64,000 bases of DNA. Origin: Pyrrhosoma nymphula. Taxonomy: Eukaryota; Arthropoda; Insecta; Odonata; Coenagrionidae. The notes under the pieces were generated by a model that was given only the letters and a program-made list of their open reading frames with translations, did no database searches and was not told the DNA's origin. Location: contig OY754336.1 of assembly GCA_963573305.1 (NCBI GenBank), positions 2,356,001 through 2,420,000 of the forward strand, read 5' to 3'. A program made the position numbers and the translations under genes. The number at the start of each line of letters is the position of its first letter. Position 1 is the stretch's first letter. Below, in pieces: positions 36,201 through 48,200 of the stretch.

Positions 36201-39200
36201 CGAGTAAATAATACCATGAAATATATTAATTAATCATTATAATGATACTATATGCATAAATGTACCTATATATTACAATATTAGTGCCCATCACTGAGTC
36301 GCACCATCAGTTGAGTTCATCAGTCGACATTTGGGCTGTGGGCCAACGTAACGGAACTCAATTTCGTTTGTATTTACAGATAGTGCAGCTTCAATAAATG
36401 GTACAAATTACATATCGTATTACTTTCATTATACTCAAATGGAATAAAGGATGATCGTTTGTATTTGCGCTAACTTGCTCGGTGGCGTGTTTACATATGT
36501 TCATGCTCGGAGGTATCACCAAATTACGTCGTGTATGCAAATAGTTTTTAAACACAATAATTCTGACAGTATTGCTATTATTAAGTGCATACCTATTTCG
36601 ATACGATAATTAGTTTGGTAATGATATACGAGGGATTTCTCATTTCGCTGAATATAGAATGGTATTAACTTTATTTCATATCTGTTCCTCGCATATTGGC
36701 AATTATATATAAGAGGGATTTCTCGCTTCGTTGAAGAGTGTGGAATTCACTTTATTTTATCGATGTTCCTAGCATATCGGTAATTATGTGATGGATTTCT
36801 TACTTCGTTGAAGAGTATGGAATTCACTTTATTTCATTGCAGTTCCTCGCATATTGGTAATTTGACGGATTTCTCACTTCGTTGATTATTGAATTCACTT
36901 TATTTCATCGATGTTCCTCGCGTATTGGTGTATGCGGTTCAGTTTCACGTAATACGTAGCACGTCTCACATGGACGATTATTTAAAAAACTTGTGAACGA
37001 CAGCTCAATAGGTATGTAAATGAGCACGGGTTATTACTACTCCCACGAACTATATTCGTTCTATCACATTATTTGATGTTTAACACTTTCAATTAAGGCA
37101 CAATTTTCAAATAAACAACTTCATGCACAAACACAGTTTACTCGTCTACTTTTGTTCAAAATAGTACCGCAAATATTGATCTACTATTCATCACGAGACC
37201 TCTCCGGGATTCTTCAGCGCATATAGATCATGAATGTTGGACAAATTTGCCCTTATTAGTGATATTGCTCAAAATATGGGCACTTTATCATAATTACTGA
37301 TAAGATAGCATATTATTTTGCATATGTTATAACATAAGATTAAATAAACTCTACGAACTTCGTTTTCATGCTTGAAACACACGCTCGTATTATTTCCGCA
37401 AGTCAATTTTTTGAATTGGGTGAGCGTTTTTCATTGGTTCTTCTCGTTCACGAACGGCTCGCACGGCGTGAACGAGTCCTCCGACTAAAAGCTTATGACG
37501 GGGGCTTACAGAATCGCTTTTGATTGATGACACGACGTACCCGTCATAACTTCCCCGCCTTAACTAAGACACTTTGGGCGCCTATGACATTTACAGAATC
37601 GAGCTGCAGCAAAAATCTTCAATGAATGACAAAATAAAAAAAATTCATGATTTACATAAAAACGGCTGACTTACTAGTGAGACGGGCGTCGCAGTACGGC
37701 GGCACGCGCGCTTATGTCCTGTCACAGCTCATAGATTTTCCCCGAAAAGACCTTCTGTCCCTATTGGTATGGAATAGTGCAACCTTATCCTTCCTCCATC
37801 TTCTAATGCACGATTCCGGCACATCATGCCTTAGTCCGGCAGCGTGGTTTCCTACTTCCTCAGCATCTTTGATGACTTAAAGCACTTTAATTTTTTCAAC
37901 TACCGTGAAAGACCACAACTTTAAGCCCTTGTTCATTTTAGAACAACAGTGACCTATGTTGACGCATACACAAATGTTAATATTCACAGAATTCTCTCAG
38001 TTGAGCTTAAGGCAGGTGCATACAGTTGAGTCACTCAAAGTTGTCCGGTGACAGAAAATGAGAAAGTTAGGGGGGTGCAAAATTCCAGTGCTTGCACTTG
38101 TCCCACGGCCAATCGCTGTCCCCCAATTGCATCCCACACCCTTGCCTTGTCATACAACAAGTTTTTAAAGTTATTAGGCAACTGCGTCCCCTGTAAACAA
38201 GCGAGCGAATGATACCCTCCCCTTGATGACTCACGCCAAGCACCAAGGTCACTCGGCTCTCCAGGGACTTGCCTCGGCCACGATACGAGCGGCGGGGCGG
38301 TAGGCGAGTGAAAGAGTGGCAACGCTGAGTTTTATGTTCCTAATGTTTGACATGGAACACACACGAACCCAGCCATGATAGCTGTGAGCAGCATAGGTGC
38401 CGCTCGCCGCCAATCCCAGATATTAAATTTTTCTTGTGCCGTTCTACTCATCCTGTGGCAAAATTTCGGCCGATAACGTTGTCTGCTGACAGTACGCACT
38501 GCCATTTCTGATTCTCAACTTCATCTACATCTACGATGTACCGTGCAAGCCACCACTAGGGTGTTTGGCACGGGGTGATTCCACACCAGGCATACAGCAC
38601 TCGTCCCAGAACAAATCAGAACCTCGCATGCTTCCCTTGGCGCTAGGCGCAGGCCAAAAGCAGTCAGGAGAACAGTGCGCAGTCCAACCGGAAACTGGGA
38701 GAGTGATACGTAAATGATCATACAAACTTATCTTAGGTCGAATCACTGTTCATTTCGTGGCCACTACCGCCCTGCCGCGATACTGCTCTGCCGCCCGCCG
38801 CTCATATCGTGACCGAGGCTCGAAGGTTGGCAGATAAAAAATTCGTGTAAGAGGCGCACCCTCATTTTCGGCTGCGATTTCTGGGAAAAAGGTATCCTCA
38901 AGCAATCGAGCAAATATTAGGGCGATCTCGAGGAAACGCACCACTTGCCGGTTAACAGACCACATCCATCAAGGTTAAGATGGCAATAGCAATATTTGGA
39001 TAGAGTAGAGAAGTTACTCCAGATTTTCCTTTGGGATGGGGACAGAGTAGATAAAAATTCGCTCTCATTGGTTGAACACCAACCAATGAAGTTTTGAATA
39101 CTTGGCCCTCCTAACAAGGGGAGTGTCCGATAAACGGGTCGCAGACCTTGATGAAAATTCGTATGCATATAGAACTCCGAATTCTTTTCACGAATCACCC

Positions 39201-42200
39201 CACATATGGGCGTATAAATCCAATAGTTTAAACAAAAAAGGCGTTTAAAAATTTATAGATGTTATAAAAACTATTTATCAGCCTCCGGCAATTGCCGACA
39301 GGAATGAACACGGTCCACAGGCAGGTGGACAGTCTTACGATAACCGTCCACCTGCCTCTCCCAAATTAAAATCCGATACCGAAAGGAAATTTGAAACCAT
39401 TTTAGAGGAAAACATGGAGCTCCTCCCATTCACGGGGTCCCGGGAATGTAACCCAATACGGAAAAGTAATCTGATACGATTTAAAGAGGGAAAATTGAGC
39501 TCCATCCTCTCCACCTGCACCTTCGCAAATGAGGTGGGGTGGATGAGTGAGTGGGGTGGATGAGTAATGCACCAAGAAGGGAGGGGGGGAATACCAGTCA
39601 GTGCTAGCCAGCTGTAACCCAATACAGAAAGATACTCTGTCAAGATCAGATCAGGGGGGCTATTCTCTATCTCGAAGCTACCGATGCAGTAGCTACCATA
39701 ATTGGCTACCAACCGTATTCTCTAACTCGCGGGAGCTTTCTCAAGAACGTAATAGGAAGTGGAGAGAGGTTTGGCGAAAGGTGGGTATGTGAACATTTTA
39801 AAACCAAATCCGCGGAAACTTCATTTCTGGTGACGTCATTCTTAGAACCAATGGGAAAGCTCGTCTCAATGTTTTTCCGTGGATAAAACTAGTGAAACCT
39901 AAAAAGGCCGTTTTAGACGGTGAAGATGTTCGTGCATCGTGTTTAGCGAAAAATTCCACGAATTAAAAATCATGCGAGCAAAATTCTAAAATGTTTTATT
40001 TTTGATCACATCTCGCGAACAATCTTGTGAATACGTAAGCATGACGTCCATCTTGGCTGTTTTGATCAATTGAAATAAGATTGTTTGTAAATATTTTCGG
40101 GAATTAGGGTTCATGTCGATGATATGATTCAATATTATTCGTGCTATTTGCTTTCATCAATTACTAGTTGCTTCAAATCATTTAAATAATATACGAAGAT
40201 GATGCTTTCAAAAGAAATGCGAAGGTGATACACGCTACCATGGCCCAATAATTATCCCATTATGGGCTGGAATCACGTTACTTACCGAAGGTAAATATGG
40301 CTTTCCGTCACTCCAGTTAATATCTTTTTGTGAAAAATCCCGCAAATGGCGAAAATGACAAAGTAACCCAGTGAAAGTGCAAGGAATCCACATTTAGTAA
40401 ATGTAAGAAACATACCCGTGCGTTGGATAATTAAAGAAAGATTAACGTTATAAAATGACCAATATTTAAGCAGGGTATTCGGAGGCCGCGATTCGTGAGG
40501 TTACCGTGGGAGCTTATTGGGGCTACGGAAGTAGCTTCGTGACATTTACAGAATACGGGTGGGAGGCTAATAAGCTACCGGTAGCTTCTGCTTGCACTTT
40601 CTCGGGTAGCTTCCATGATAGAGAATACCGATGGGAGCAAGAAGCTTATTGAAGCATCTTTCCGCCAGAAAGCTCCGATGCTTGCAGTTAGAGAATAGGC
40701 CCTCAGAAATCTCAGATAACCTTTCTGTATTGGGTTACGGCTGGCCACCTGGCACTGATATTCCCCCTCCCCTCTTGGTGCATTACTCATCCACCCAACT
40801 ATCACCCGGCTCAGCTAACGCGGTGCGGAGCTTTGGCTTCCCTTGCACGTTTCTTATTGTGGGAACCGTCAGAGTTGACGGTTCCCACCATAAGAAACGT
40901 GTAAACGAGCCTTCACGGAGCCAGAGCTTCAAGTTTCCTTCATGCCCTCTGCTCTGTAGGTCTCGGATGGGATTTTCGAAGCCCGGAGCGGAAGGGTTAA
41001 AACGCGGTACTCCCCGCTGCGGTTCTACTTCCTGCTCAATACGTAAATGTCTATGGAAAAATTACCTGTAAATGAAGAATGCTACGTTTTTTTCTCAATA
41101 ATTCGTTCTAGAGGGGCACTTTTCATGTTTTGGGCCCAAGCGCAGACTTCGATGTACGGAGTTTATGTAGTTAGAGAGGTTCGGTACGGGAGGTTTTTTT
41201 GCGTGCATTGTCCATTGGAAGGGTCCGGGACCGGGCCAATGACTTCGAAATAGGGAGTTTTCCTTAAAATTTCGCTGTATGTGTGTTCGTTGTATGGGGG
41301 TTTTACTGTAGTTGTATTGGGTGATTTAAGTCCCTATAAATACCAAGAACATTTGTTTCAATTATATCACTTTTCACTGATACAAGGACACGGTCAGCAG
41401 TGGTTGTCGTCAGCAGCTTGGAATCATACTTAAGATTACTTTTAACAAAAATCGTAGTTCCACGGGCCCGTCGGGTACTGCAGCAACAAGCAAAGGATTT
41501 ATAACCGGATATTTTATATAGATCTAGCTCATGTTCATGCATCCAGATTTCAGTCAATATGATAATGATATCTGGGGCCTGTTTCTCAAAGCTACAAGTC
41601 CACAAATTACAAGTGTGATTTTACATGTGTTACTTTCGAGTAACATGTGAAATTCTGTTTTTCAAACATACAAGTCTACTAATTACAAGTAACGAGTCCA
41701 TTTCACAAGTTACAGGTGTTTACTCACAAGTGTTTTCATTGTTACGACACATTCTGTTCCTCAAACAGACTTGTGAGTAACAAGTTCTTGTAACTTGTAA
41801 GGAAATTTCTACAAGTCCTTCGAGGTGAGTAAATCGCAGTCAATCGGGAAGAATAACTGGGAAAACAAATGAAAAGCGACTAGCGATCTCTTTTTCTCAA
41901 CTGTTATGAAGGCGATAGTGACGAACAAGGTATCAGTAGATAGGATTTTTTACCGACTTTTGACAAAACATGCTCAGTTTACGTTAAAAACACATCGTTT
42001 TTTTATAATTTAAAGTTAAAAGGAAAGTCTTTTAGACTAAGACGTAACGAGAAAAGAACACCCCCGCGGAGACTTAGTGAATAAACAACGAAGAAGAAAG
42101 ATTTATTTCCAACCGAGACAGGAATGTTGCTTTTAATCGTGCAATTTATAAATGATCTCATTTGATAAAGAATAAATTATTTTGGGGAGGTAGGAAAGGT

Positions 42201-45200
42201 TGAAAATGCGAAAGTTAAGCGCAAGTCTGCTAGTATTATTTATTACTAATTATCGATATAAAATACCTACTTTTCATGTCACGTCATTATGTTTATACAT
42301 TGAGAGGTAAAAATGCAGAGCATAAGTTCCCGTACTTAAATGATAAATCGCTATGAAATATTAAGTCGCGAAAGTTCAATAGGAAACTCCATACGTAATT
42401 AAAGTCGACATTTTTATGTGACATCTCGCAAATGCTACGCTAATGTGCTGTGTTTTTTTCCTAATACACCGTAAGCATGTGTCCGATACCTTTGGTGTAA
42501 CTTGGGGATCAAGAACAAGTGAAATTAAAAATAAATTGTGCATCAGTTCTGGAACGAAGTGACATAAATTGGTGGTAAAATATCTCCTTAGCCCATCAAA
42601 ATGATAGAGGAAAAAAAATTACCCCGGCGGGGATCGACCCACTGTCCTATGCTTCGTGAATCCCGCACGCTAACACTACACCAACTGGCTCCCTTAACTC
42701 CCCGAGATCCCTTTGGGTATTAATATTGAACATTCAAAATGGCTGAAACAGTCTTCGCTTGTCTGACGATAAAACGCTATTCCGCTATTTATTCGTACCT
42801 ATGAAAGATAAACACTGCACAAGATGATGTCTCGACATGCTAGAATTGTGAATAACCTTCATTTCGAGTTCGTCTTTCCTTTCCTGCGATGGGATAAACG
42901 ACTTTTCCTCATTATGTTCAACTTTTGCAGACGATTCCTCCTCGCTTAAGATATTTTAAGGTAAACTGTGAACTAAAAATTCCGTTTATCTCGTGTTCAC
43001 GCATTTATAGACACCGAGCAACATAGCACTGACTCTTGGTTAAAAAAGATTCAAGAAAATGTACGTCCCGTACGTATCCCATCCTTGCCGCAATATTGTT
43101 ATTATGTCTTACGAAAGTGGTTTGAAAGATAAACACAGGACAACAATATATCTTGGCGTTCAAGAATTATAAATTACTTTCATTACAAGATAAAATAGCA
43201 ATTCATACATTGGAATAAACGATTCCAATCGTACGTATCCCATACTTGCCGTACAATATTGTTATTATGTCGTACTTACGAAAGTGGTTTGAAAGATAAA
43301 CACAGCACAGCAATATATCTTGGCGTTCAAGAATTATAAATTACATTCATTACAAGATAACAATGCAAATCATACGTTGGAATAACCGATTTTTCCTTAT
43401 TATGTTCAAGTATTGCCGATGATTCGTCCTCGCTTGGGATATTTTAAGGTGAATTGTACACCAAAAATACCATTTATCATGTATTCACGTATTTATAATA
43501 ACCGAGCAACGTTGCAGTGACTCTAGGTATTAGTAGATTGCTGGAAATACTCTCGAAATATATTTAAAGGTTAAAAAAATAGCTAAATACGGACAGGATG
43601 ACGACCGCCATTTTCACTTGTAAAACATTAGTTGGAGAAAGTCCTCCGTTTTCGTTTGAAACACTTGTTAGTCACGTAAGTAACACTTTTAAGTCACACT
43701 TGTGAGATTAGACTTGTAACTTGTGGACTTGTAGCTTTGAGAAACGGGCCCCTGGTAAATTCTTAAACCCATCAAGGTGAACCAAATATAAATCAAAATT
43801 ACTTCTAAGGCTACGTATATTTTGGTGGACGATAGAAAGAGCGTTCGTACTAAACTTAAGTTGACTATATAAGACAGACATTGTATTACAAGTTATTTAT
43901 GTCATTCATGCATGTAATTACAAATACCGGCTCTTTTTCAGCTTTTCTCATCAGAATTTTTCCGTCACGTATCCAAAGATATTTGTACTCCTGGTCTTTC
44001 TTCACTGCCTTCGCTGCATTTAGAACCTGCCTTCTGCTCGCACAAAGCGCCTCATTTACGTAGATCGGTGAGGACGGGCCCTGAAGGTTAAGGTGACTGG
44101 TGGCAAAATCCCTCTTCATTCTTCTTTTGGCTAGGAAGTCGTCCTTGAGCTGTTTCCGAATGAATTTGACATGAATTCCTCCGGTTCCACCTTCTCCTGT
44201 GAAGCGATAACAATAATCTATGTCACTCGCTTCCAATTTGACCCCTAAGCTAATCCCGATTTGACGTACAATACCCATCAAATTTTCATTAGAGTTTAGG
44301 GGGTAGCCATGCAGCTCAATGGAATGAGAGAGCATACACTGTTCTTGATCATTGCACTGGTTTTCAAGTACGGCTATTTGTTTCTTCAAGTTAATATTTT
44401 ACTGTAACAACACATCTGTTTTTGCAAAACACTCATCTACTCTAATCCCAATGGGTATTAATAGATGAAGAAAGGTCTTCGAGCCTTTCATGCTACTAAT
44501 TTAAAGAGTCACCTAAATTACACTCTGTTTCTTTGAGCTTTGATTTGATCTCTTGAAATAATCTATGAAATATATCAGTAGATTCACTTTAGGGTGTTAC
44601 ACTTGAAGGCTCAGGATTCATGCTTGACCTGCGAGACACTCGGCAATGTTGGCACCTCCACACTTGTTTGCTTGCGATGATTCCTTCAATATCTTCTTTA
44701 GTGAGAGGGGTTTCCAAACAATTGCCATGAAACTTGAATTGACAATCCGCACATGACAAAAAAACTGAACTGCGTATAGATTTTTTACACAACTTGCACG
44801 AGTTCATGTTGGTAGCAAAATACTTCCACTATGTGCACACTTTCACCAATGCATGGCCTTGCCTCTAGCTCGGAGCGGGAAGCGTCCGAACGCACCGGAG
44901 GTCTGACCAGAACTCCCATATAGCCAACCGTCATGATTTGTTCGATCTTTCAACTTTCATATAATTATTCTACTGAAAATATTTATCCGATGAAAATTAG
45001 TATTCTTCTTTATGTATTTAAGAAAAATAATCAGGTAATTTTGAAGTACTTTATTTCAGTTAATGATCGCAGCCTTTCATTGATAATGCATATAATGTGA
45101 AACTTAGCGAAATTTTCGTAAATAATTTGAAAAATATCATTACAGATGATAAACAGATTTTGCTGTGGATATATTGAACTTTATTTTTCTACTTTAAACT

Positions 45201-48200
45201 TTTCTTTAGCACATACAATTAAGTAAATGCATCTCTATATTTTTTCATTCTTCACTGTTGGCAATGCTGCATGGGGGTAAATAATGGGTAAGGAAAGGGT
45301 AATGACGTAAAGGGTAAACTTGCCCCAAGTTACCCAAATGATTTCCATCTAAACTATCTTTTGTGCTGGCTGGGACATTTGCATTACTTTGGATTTCAGT
45401 TGTCCCATAATATTAGATGATCTTTCACTAAAAGTTTCTCCAAAAAGTGAATTCTCTAATAATTTATCTGCTATATCATAAGCTGCCTGGAATAAAAAAA
45501 AAATAAATACACTTTCCCTGAAGTATTTTGCAGTTACGATTACATCGAAATGAAATAAAAAATCATTTCAATAGAATAATTCAAAGTAAATTTCAATACA
45601 AAAATAACAAAGAAATTAAAACAAGAAAGTAAGTGTAGATTAGAACATATCAGCAAACATGAACGGCGATGAATGGAGCGATGTGTGCAGTTGAAGCGTT
45701 CAGTAACCTGCCGGTAGGTAGTAAGTAGTACCTTTTCACAAAAGTCACGGCTGAATGTTTTGTGCATAGTTATCAAATTTGTTTAAAATGTGTATTTAAA
45801 AATTAAGCCTTTTACCTCATAGTAGTTAAAAACTTCAGATTATCCACACATGATGCCTTCACTGAAAATCAACCAAAAAACACTGTCGATGGGATTAACA
45901 AAGTTCTTTTATCGTCCAGCTCTCATCAATGCCCTGTTTCCACAACATCCGTACTGACTGAGGTAGTTATGTGTGGAGGCCCAAATCGCCCTGGGAGTGC
46001 ACGTCCGTATAGCTGGATCACGTAGTTTTAGGGGCGAGCCCAGGAATTTATTTCAGGGAGAGATACTACCATTAAATTATGTATATACATTGAACTCTCA
46101 ATTATCCGGGCTAATGATGGGGAGAGGACGCACGGATAATCAGAAAACATGGATAATCCAAACTTTCACTTTTATTTCTTATATTTTTCATAATATATGT
46201 AAAAAAAACGATGTACTATCATTTGCGCACATAGTCTGTTATTTTAGATTGTTTTATGGACTCATTGCGAGATTTCTTACGCCGACCGCGTATCTTTTTA
46301 GCAGCGATAATGCCATTGTAGTCATATTCCCACTGCTCCATATAATACAGCAAACCATCTACGAAGTTGAGCATCTGGGTGTGAGCCTTGTCCAATCGGG
46401 GCGTAAATTATATCGCTATCAGTAACATGCTGGAAGCCCGGGACACTTTCGTCTCTCTTTAGCCATTATTCTAAGTTCTCTGCATCAACATTTTCGAATC
46501 CTTTCATTGTTTTCACTAAACTCCCTAACTTAGAGTCGTGCACTTCAGTTTCTGAAAATCCCCAAAAATCACCTTCGAGGTTTAACAAAAGTTTCCGCCA
46601 AGAACGAAGTAGTGAAACAGGTTTCACTGAGGACCAGGCCTGTGACACACCGTGAATTGCATCCAATATTGCCATTTTCTTTAAAAATTTCAATAAATTG
46701 TCATCTTCATTGGCTAGTGTCCTGAAAATACAAACTCGTTAATTCCTTTTCATTGACACGATGACGCCGTGATCCATTGGCTGAAGTATGGAAGTGACGT
46801 TCGGGGGTAAAAACTTAGCTTCGCTGCACTGTATTTTGAGAGGCTTGTTATGTCGCCGATTGCTCTGACGAACTCTTGTTGGTTCTACATGATTCTTAGA
46901 AGTTATCTTGACCGTCACAGGGCGCTCCCTTGTATTTCTGGCCTTTCTTTTGTCTGTTATATATTTCCTGCTGACAGCTTGTGAGCTTGAGGATGTCCCT
47001 CTCCCAGGCACGTTGGCCTTGGGAGTTGATGAGGGTCCATGGTTATCCCTTAGCTTCGCAATAGTGCTTCTGGAGTATCGTATTACCCACAGCTGCTAGA
47101 TTTATTGCCTGTTCGTACTTCTTTACTGTTATTTTTTTCTCGATGCGTCCTTCTACTCGATGATTTTCTTCTACTATGCTAGCCTTTTGAGTTTGATTTT
47201 CTCTAGTTTGAGTTTCTTCTCGCTCATTTTTTGACCCAACGCATACCCTTTGGACTTTGTCTTCGGAAATAATTCCACTGTGCATTTATTGATAATCTCT
47301 CTGGTCTCTCCTAGATTTCTCTTCTGGTATTTACCCTTGCTTTGTTTGGTCATTCATCTCTGGACTTTTTACCGACCTCTGCGTTTGATTGGTGGCATGG
47401 CGTTCTTTGGATTACCTGAGCCAACCTTAACAGTGTTTTGTTCATTTATAGTCCTGCACGTCATATTGGACATTTCTCTCAGCATTTTGGGACTCTGATT
47501 ATTTTTACATTGACTAATGCTTTGTTTTGGCTGTCTTGCAGCATCCTTGTAACTTAGGGTTTATTTTGCGCTTGGATTATCGTTGGCTTATTTTCCACTG
47601 TCCCTTTTGAGACTTTCATTGATTCTACGTGCAAATATACATGAAGAACAAATGTATTTTTCAAGAAGAGCATTCCAACGGAAGGTGTTTAAGTCATTTT
47701 GGAAGAAAATGAGCATGGGGATGAAGGCAATTTTTCCGAAGATTACTCTGAGGAGGGAGAGGAAGATGCTTCTAGAGCTCAGTCTACTAAATCATCTACG
47801 TCGGGTGGGAGCCTCTGCTAAAGAAAAATAATTTCCAAGTTCACCTTCTGAATCTGAAGATAGCTCAGATGAAGACGATTTACCACCATGTGTAGACTTC
47901 TGTGGGTTGATGGATGTGAAGATACAGGTCTTCCGGGTTTTACTCCACGTTGGTCCATCTTCTTTGGACGACATGTTTTGCCGGCGTTGCAGTCAAAATT
48001 CGGCGTTGAGTCGACTACTTCATGACTGCAACGCCGGCGAAACTCGTCTGAAGATGATGGACCAACGTAAAACCCGGAAGACCTGTATCTTCACGACTTA
48101 CCGCCACATTCAAAAAAGAAATTCCCAGGATTTGGGTGAATACGGATCTGAATCTGGGAATTCATGGATGCGATCCCCAAGATTCTAGATGCAAGGCGTG

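Larger units (their letters stand above)
35712..37606. mobile_element. IR element nested in Tigger
   Basis: Inverted ends AGCTCGATTCTGTAAATGTC (35712 and 37606), extended through ATAGGCG. Variants of the end occur again just inside (GCGATTCTGTAAATGTCATA at 35796, CTTACAGAATCGC at 37506), a stepped subterminal pattern. Contains an internal foldback and a tandem repeat. Noncoding. Target duplication unresolved. Confidence 0.7.
34378..41308 (-). mobile_element. Tigger/pogo element inside LINE
   Basis: Inverted ends CAGTAAAACCCCCATACAAC, TA duplicated at 34376-34377 and 41309-41310. It contains a CENPB-like helix-turn-helix coding fragment on the minus strand at 37.8 kb. The 6.9-kb length is inflated by at least two inserted IR elements (35712-37606 and 39554-40796). 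The DDE region was not found. The LINE frame is continuous across it (PIQL before, FISE after). Confidence 0.85.
41575..43751. mobile_element. PIF/Harbinger-like TIR element in LINE
   Basis: Inverted ends GGGCCTGTTTCTCAAAG / GGGCCCGTTTCTCAAAG extending through CTACAAGTCCACAA, CTG duplicated at 41572-41574 and 43752-43754. Subterminal DNA is dense in ACAAGT/ACTTGT words. No transposase was found. The LINE codons NLP and DIIII are joined cleanly once it is removed. Confidence 0.8.
24011..44940 (-). mobile_element. Jockey/CR1-superfamily LINE split by nested insertions
   Basis: One non-LTR retrotransposon on the minus strand. Order from its 5' end: ORF1 zinc finger (44807-44589), ORF1 body (44389-43886), ORF2 ATG at 43881 with endonuclease start, endonuclease (41571-41311), endonuclease end and linker (34375-34220), RT (34250-33247 and 29670-29011), C-terminal domain (24664-24440), 3' UTR and an (ATT)n-like tail near 24011. 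At each gap the coding sequence resumes exactly after the inserted element. Subtracting the insertions leaves about 3.9 kb. Frameshifts, an endonuclease-end deletion and stops show that it is dead. Confidence 0.85.
22867..45374. mobile_element. outermost TIR pair enclosing the LINE stack
   Basis: CCCAGCTAGCACAAAAGCTAG at 22867 is matched in inverted orientation by CCCAGCCAGCACAAAAGATAG ending at 45374. Both interiors continue with GGGTAA-rich sequence. Removing the LINE and everything in it leaves about 1.6 kb, a normal size for a nonautonomous element. A target duplication is not evident, so a single element is an inference. Confidence 0.5.

Noticed and set aside
36631..36930. Evenly spaced repeats reminiscent of a CRISPR array
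   Set aside because: Units of 73-82 bp are contiguous with no unique spacers. Plain tandem repeat in a eukaryotic transposon.
41572..41605. MWTCSFEKQ as the start of a LINE protein
   Set aside because: These codons come from the Harbinger-like terminus. The LINE frame enters from 43881 and resumes at 41571.
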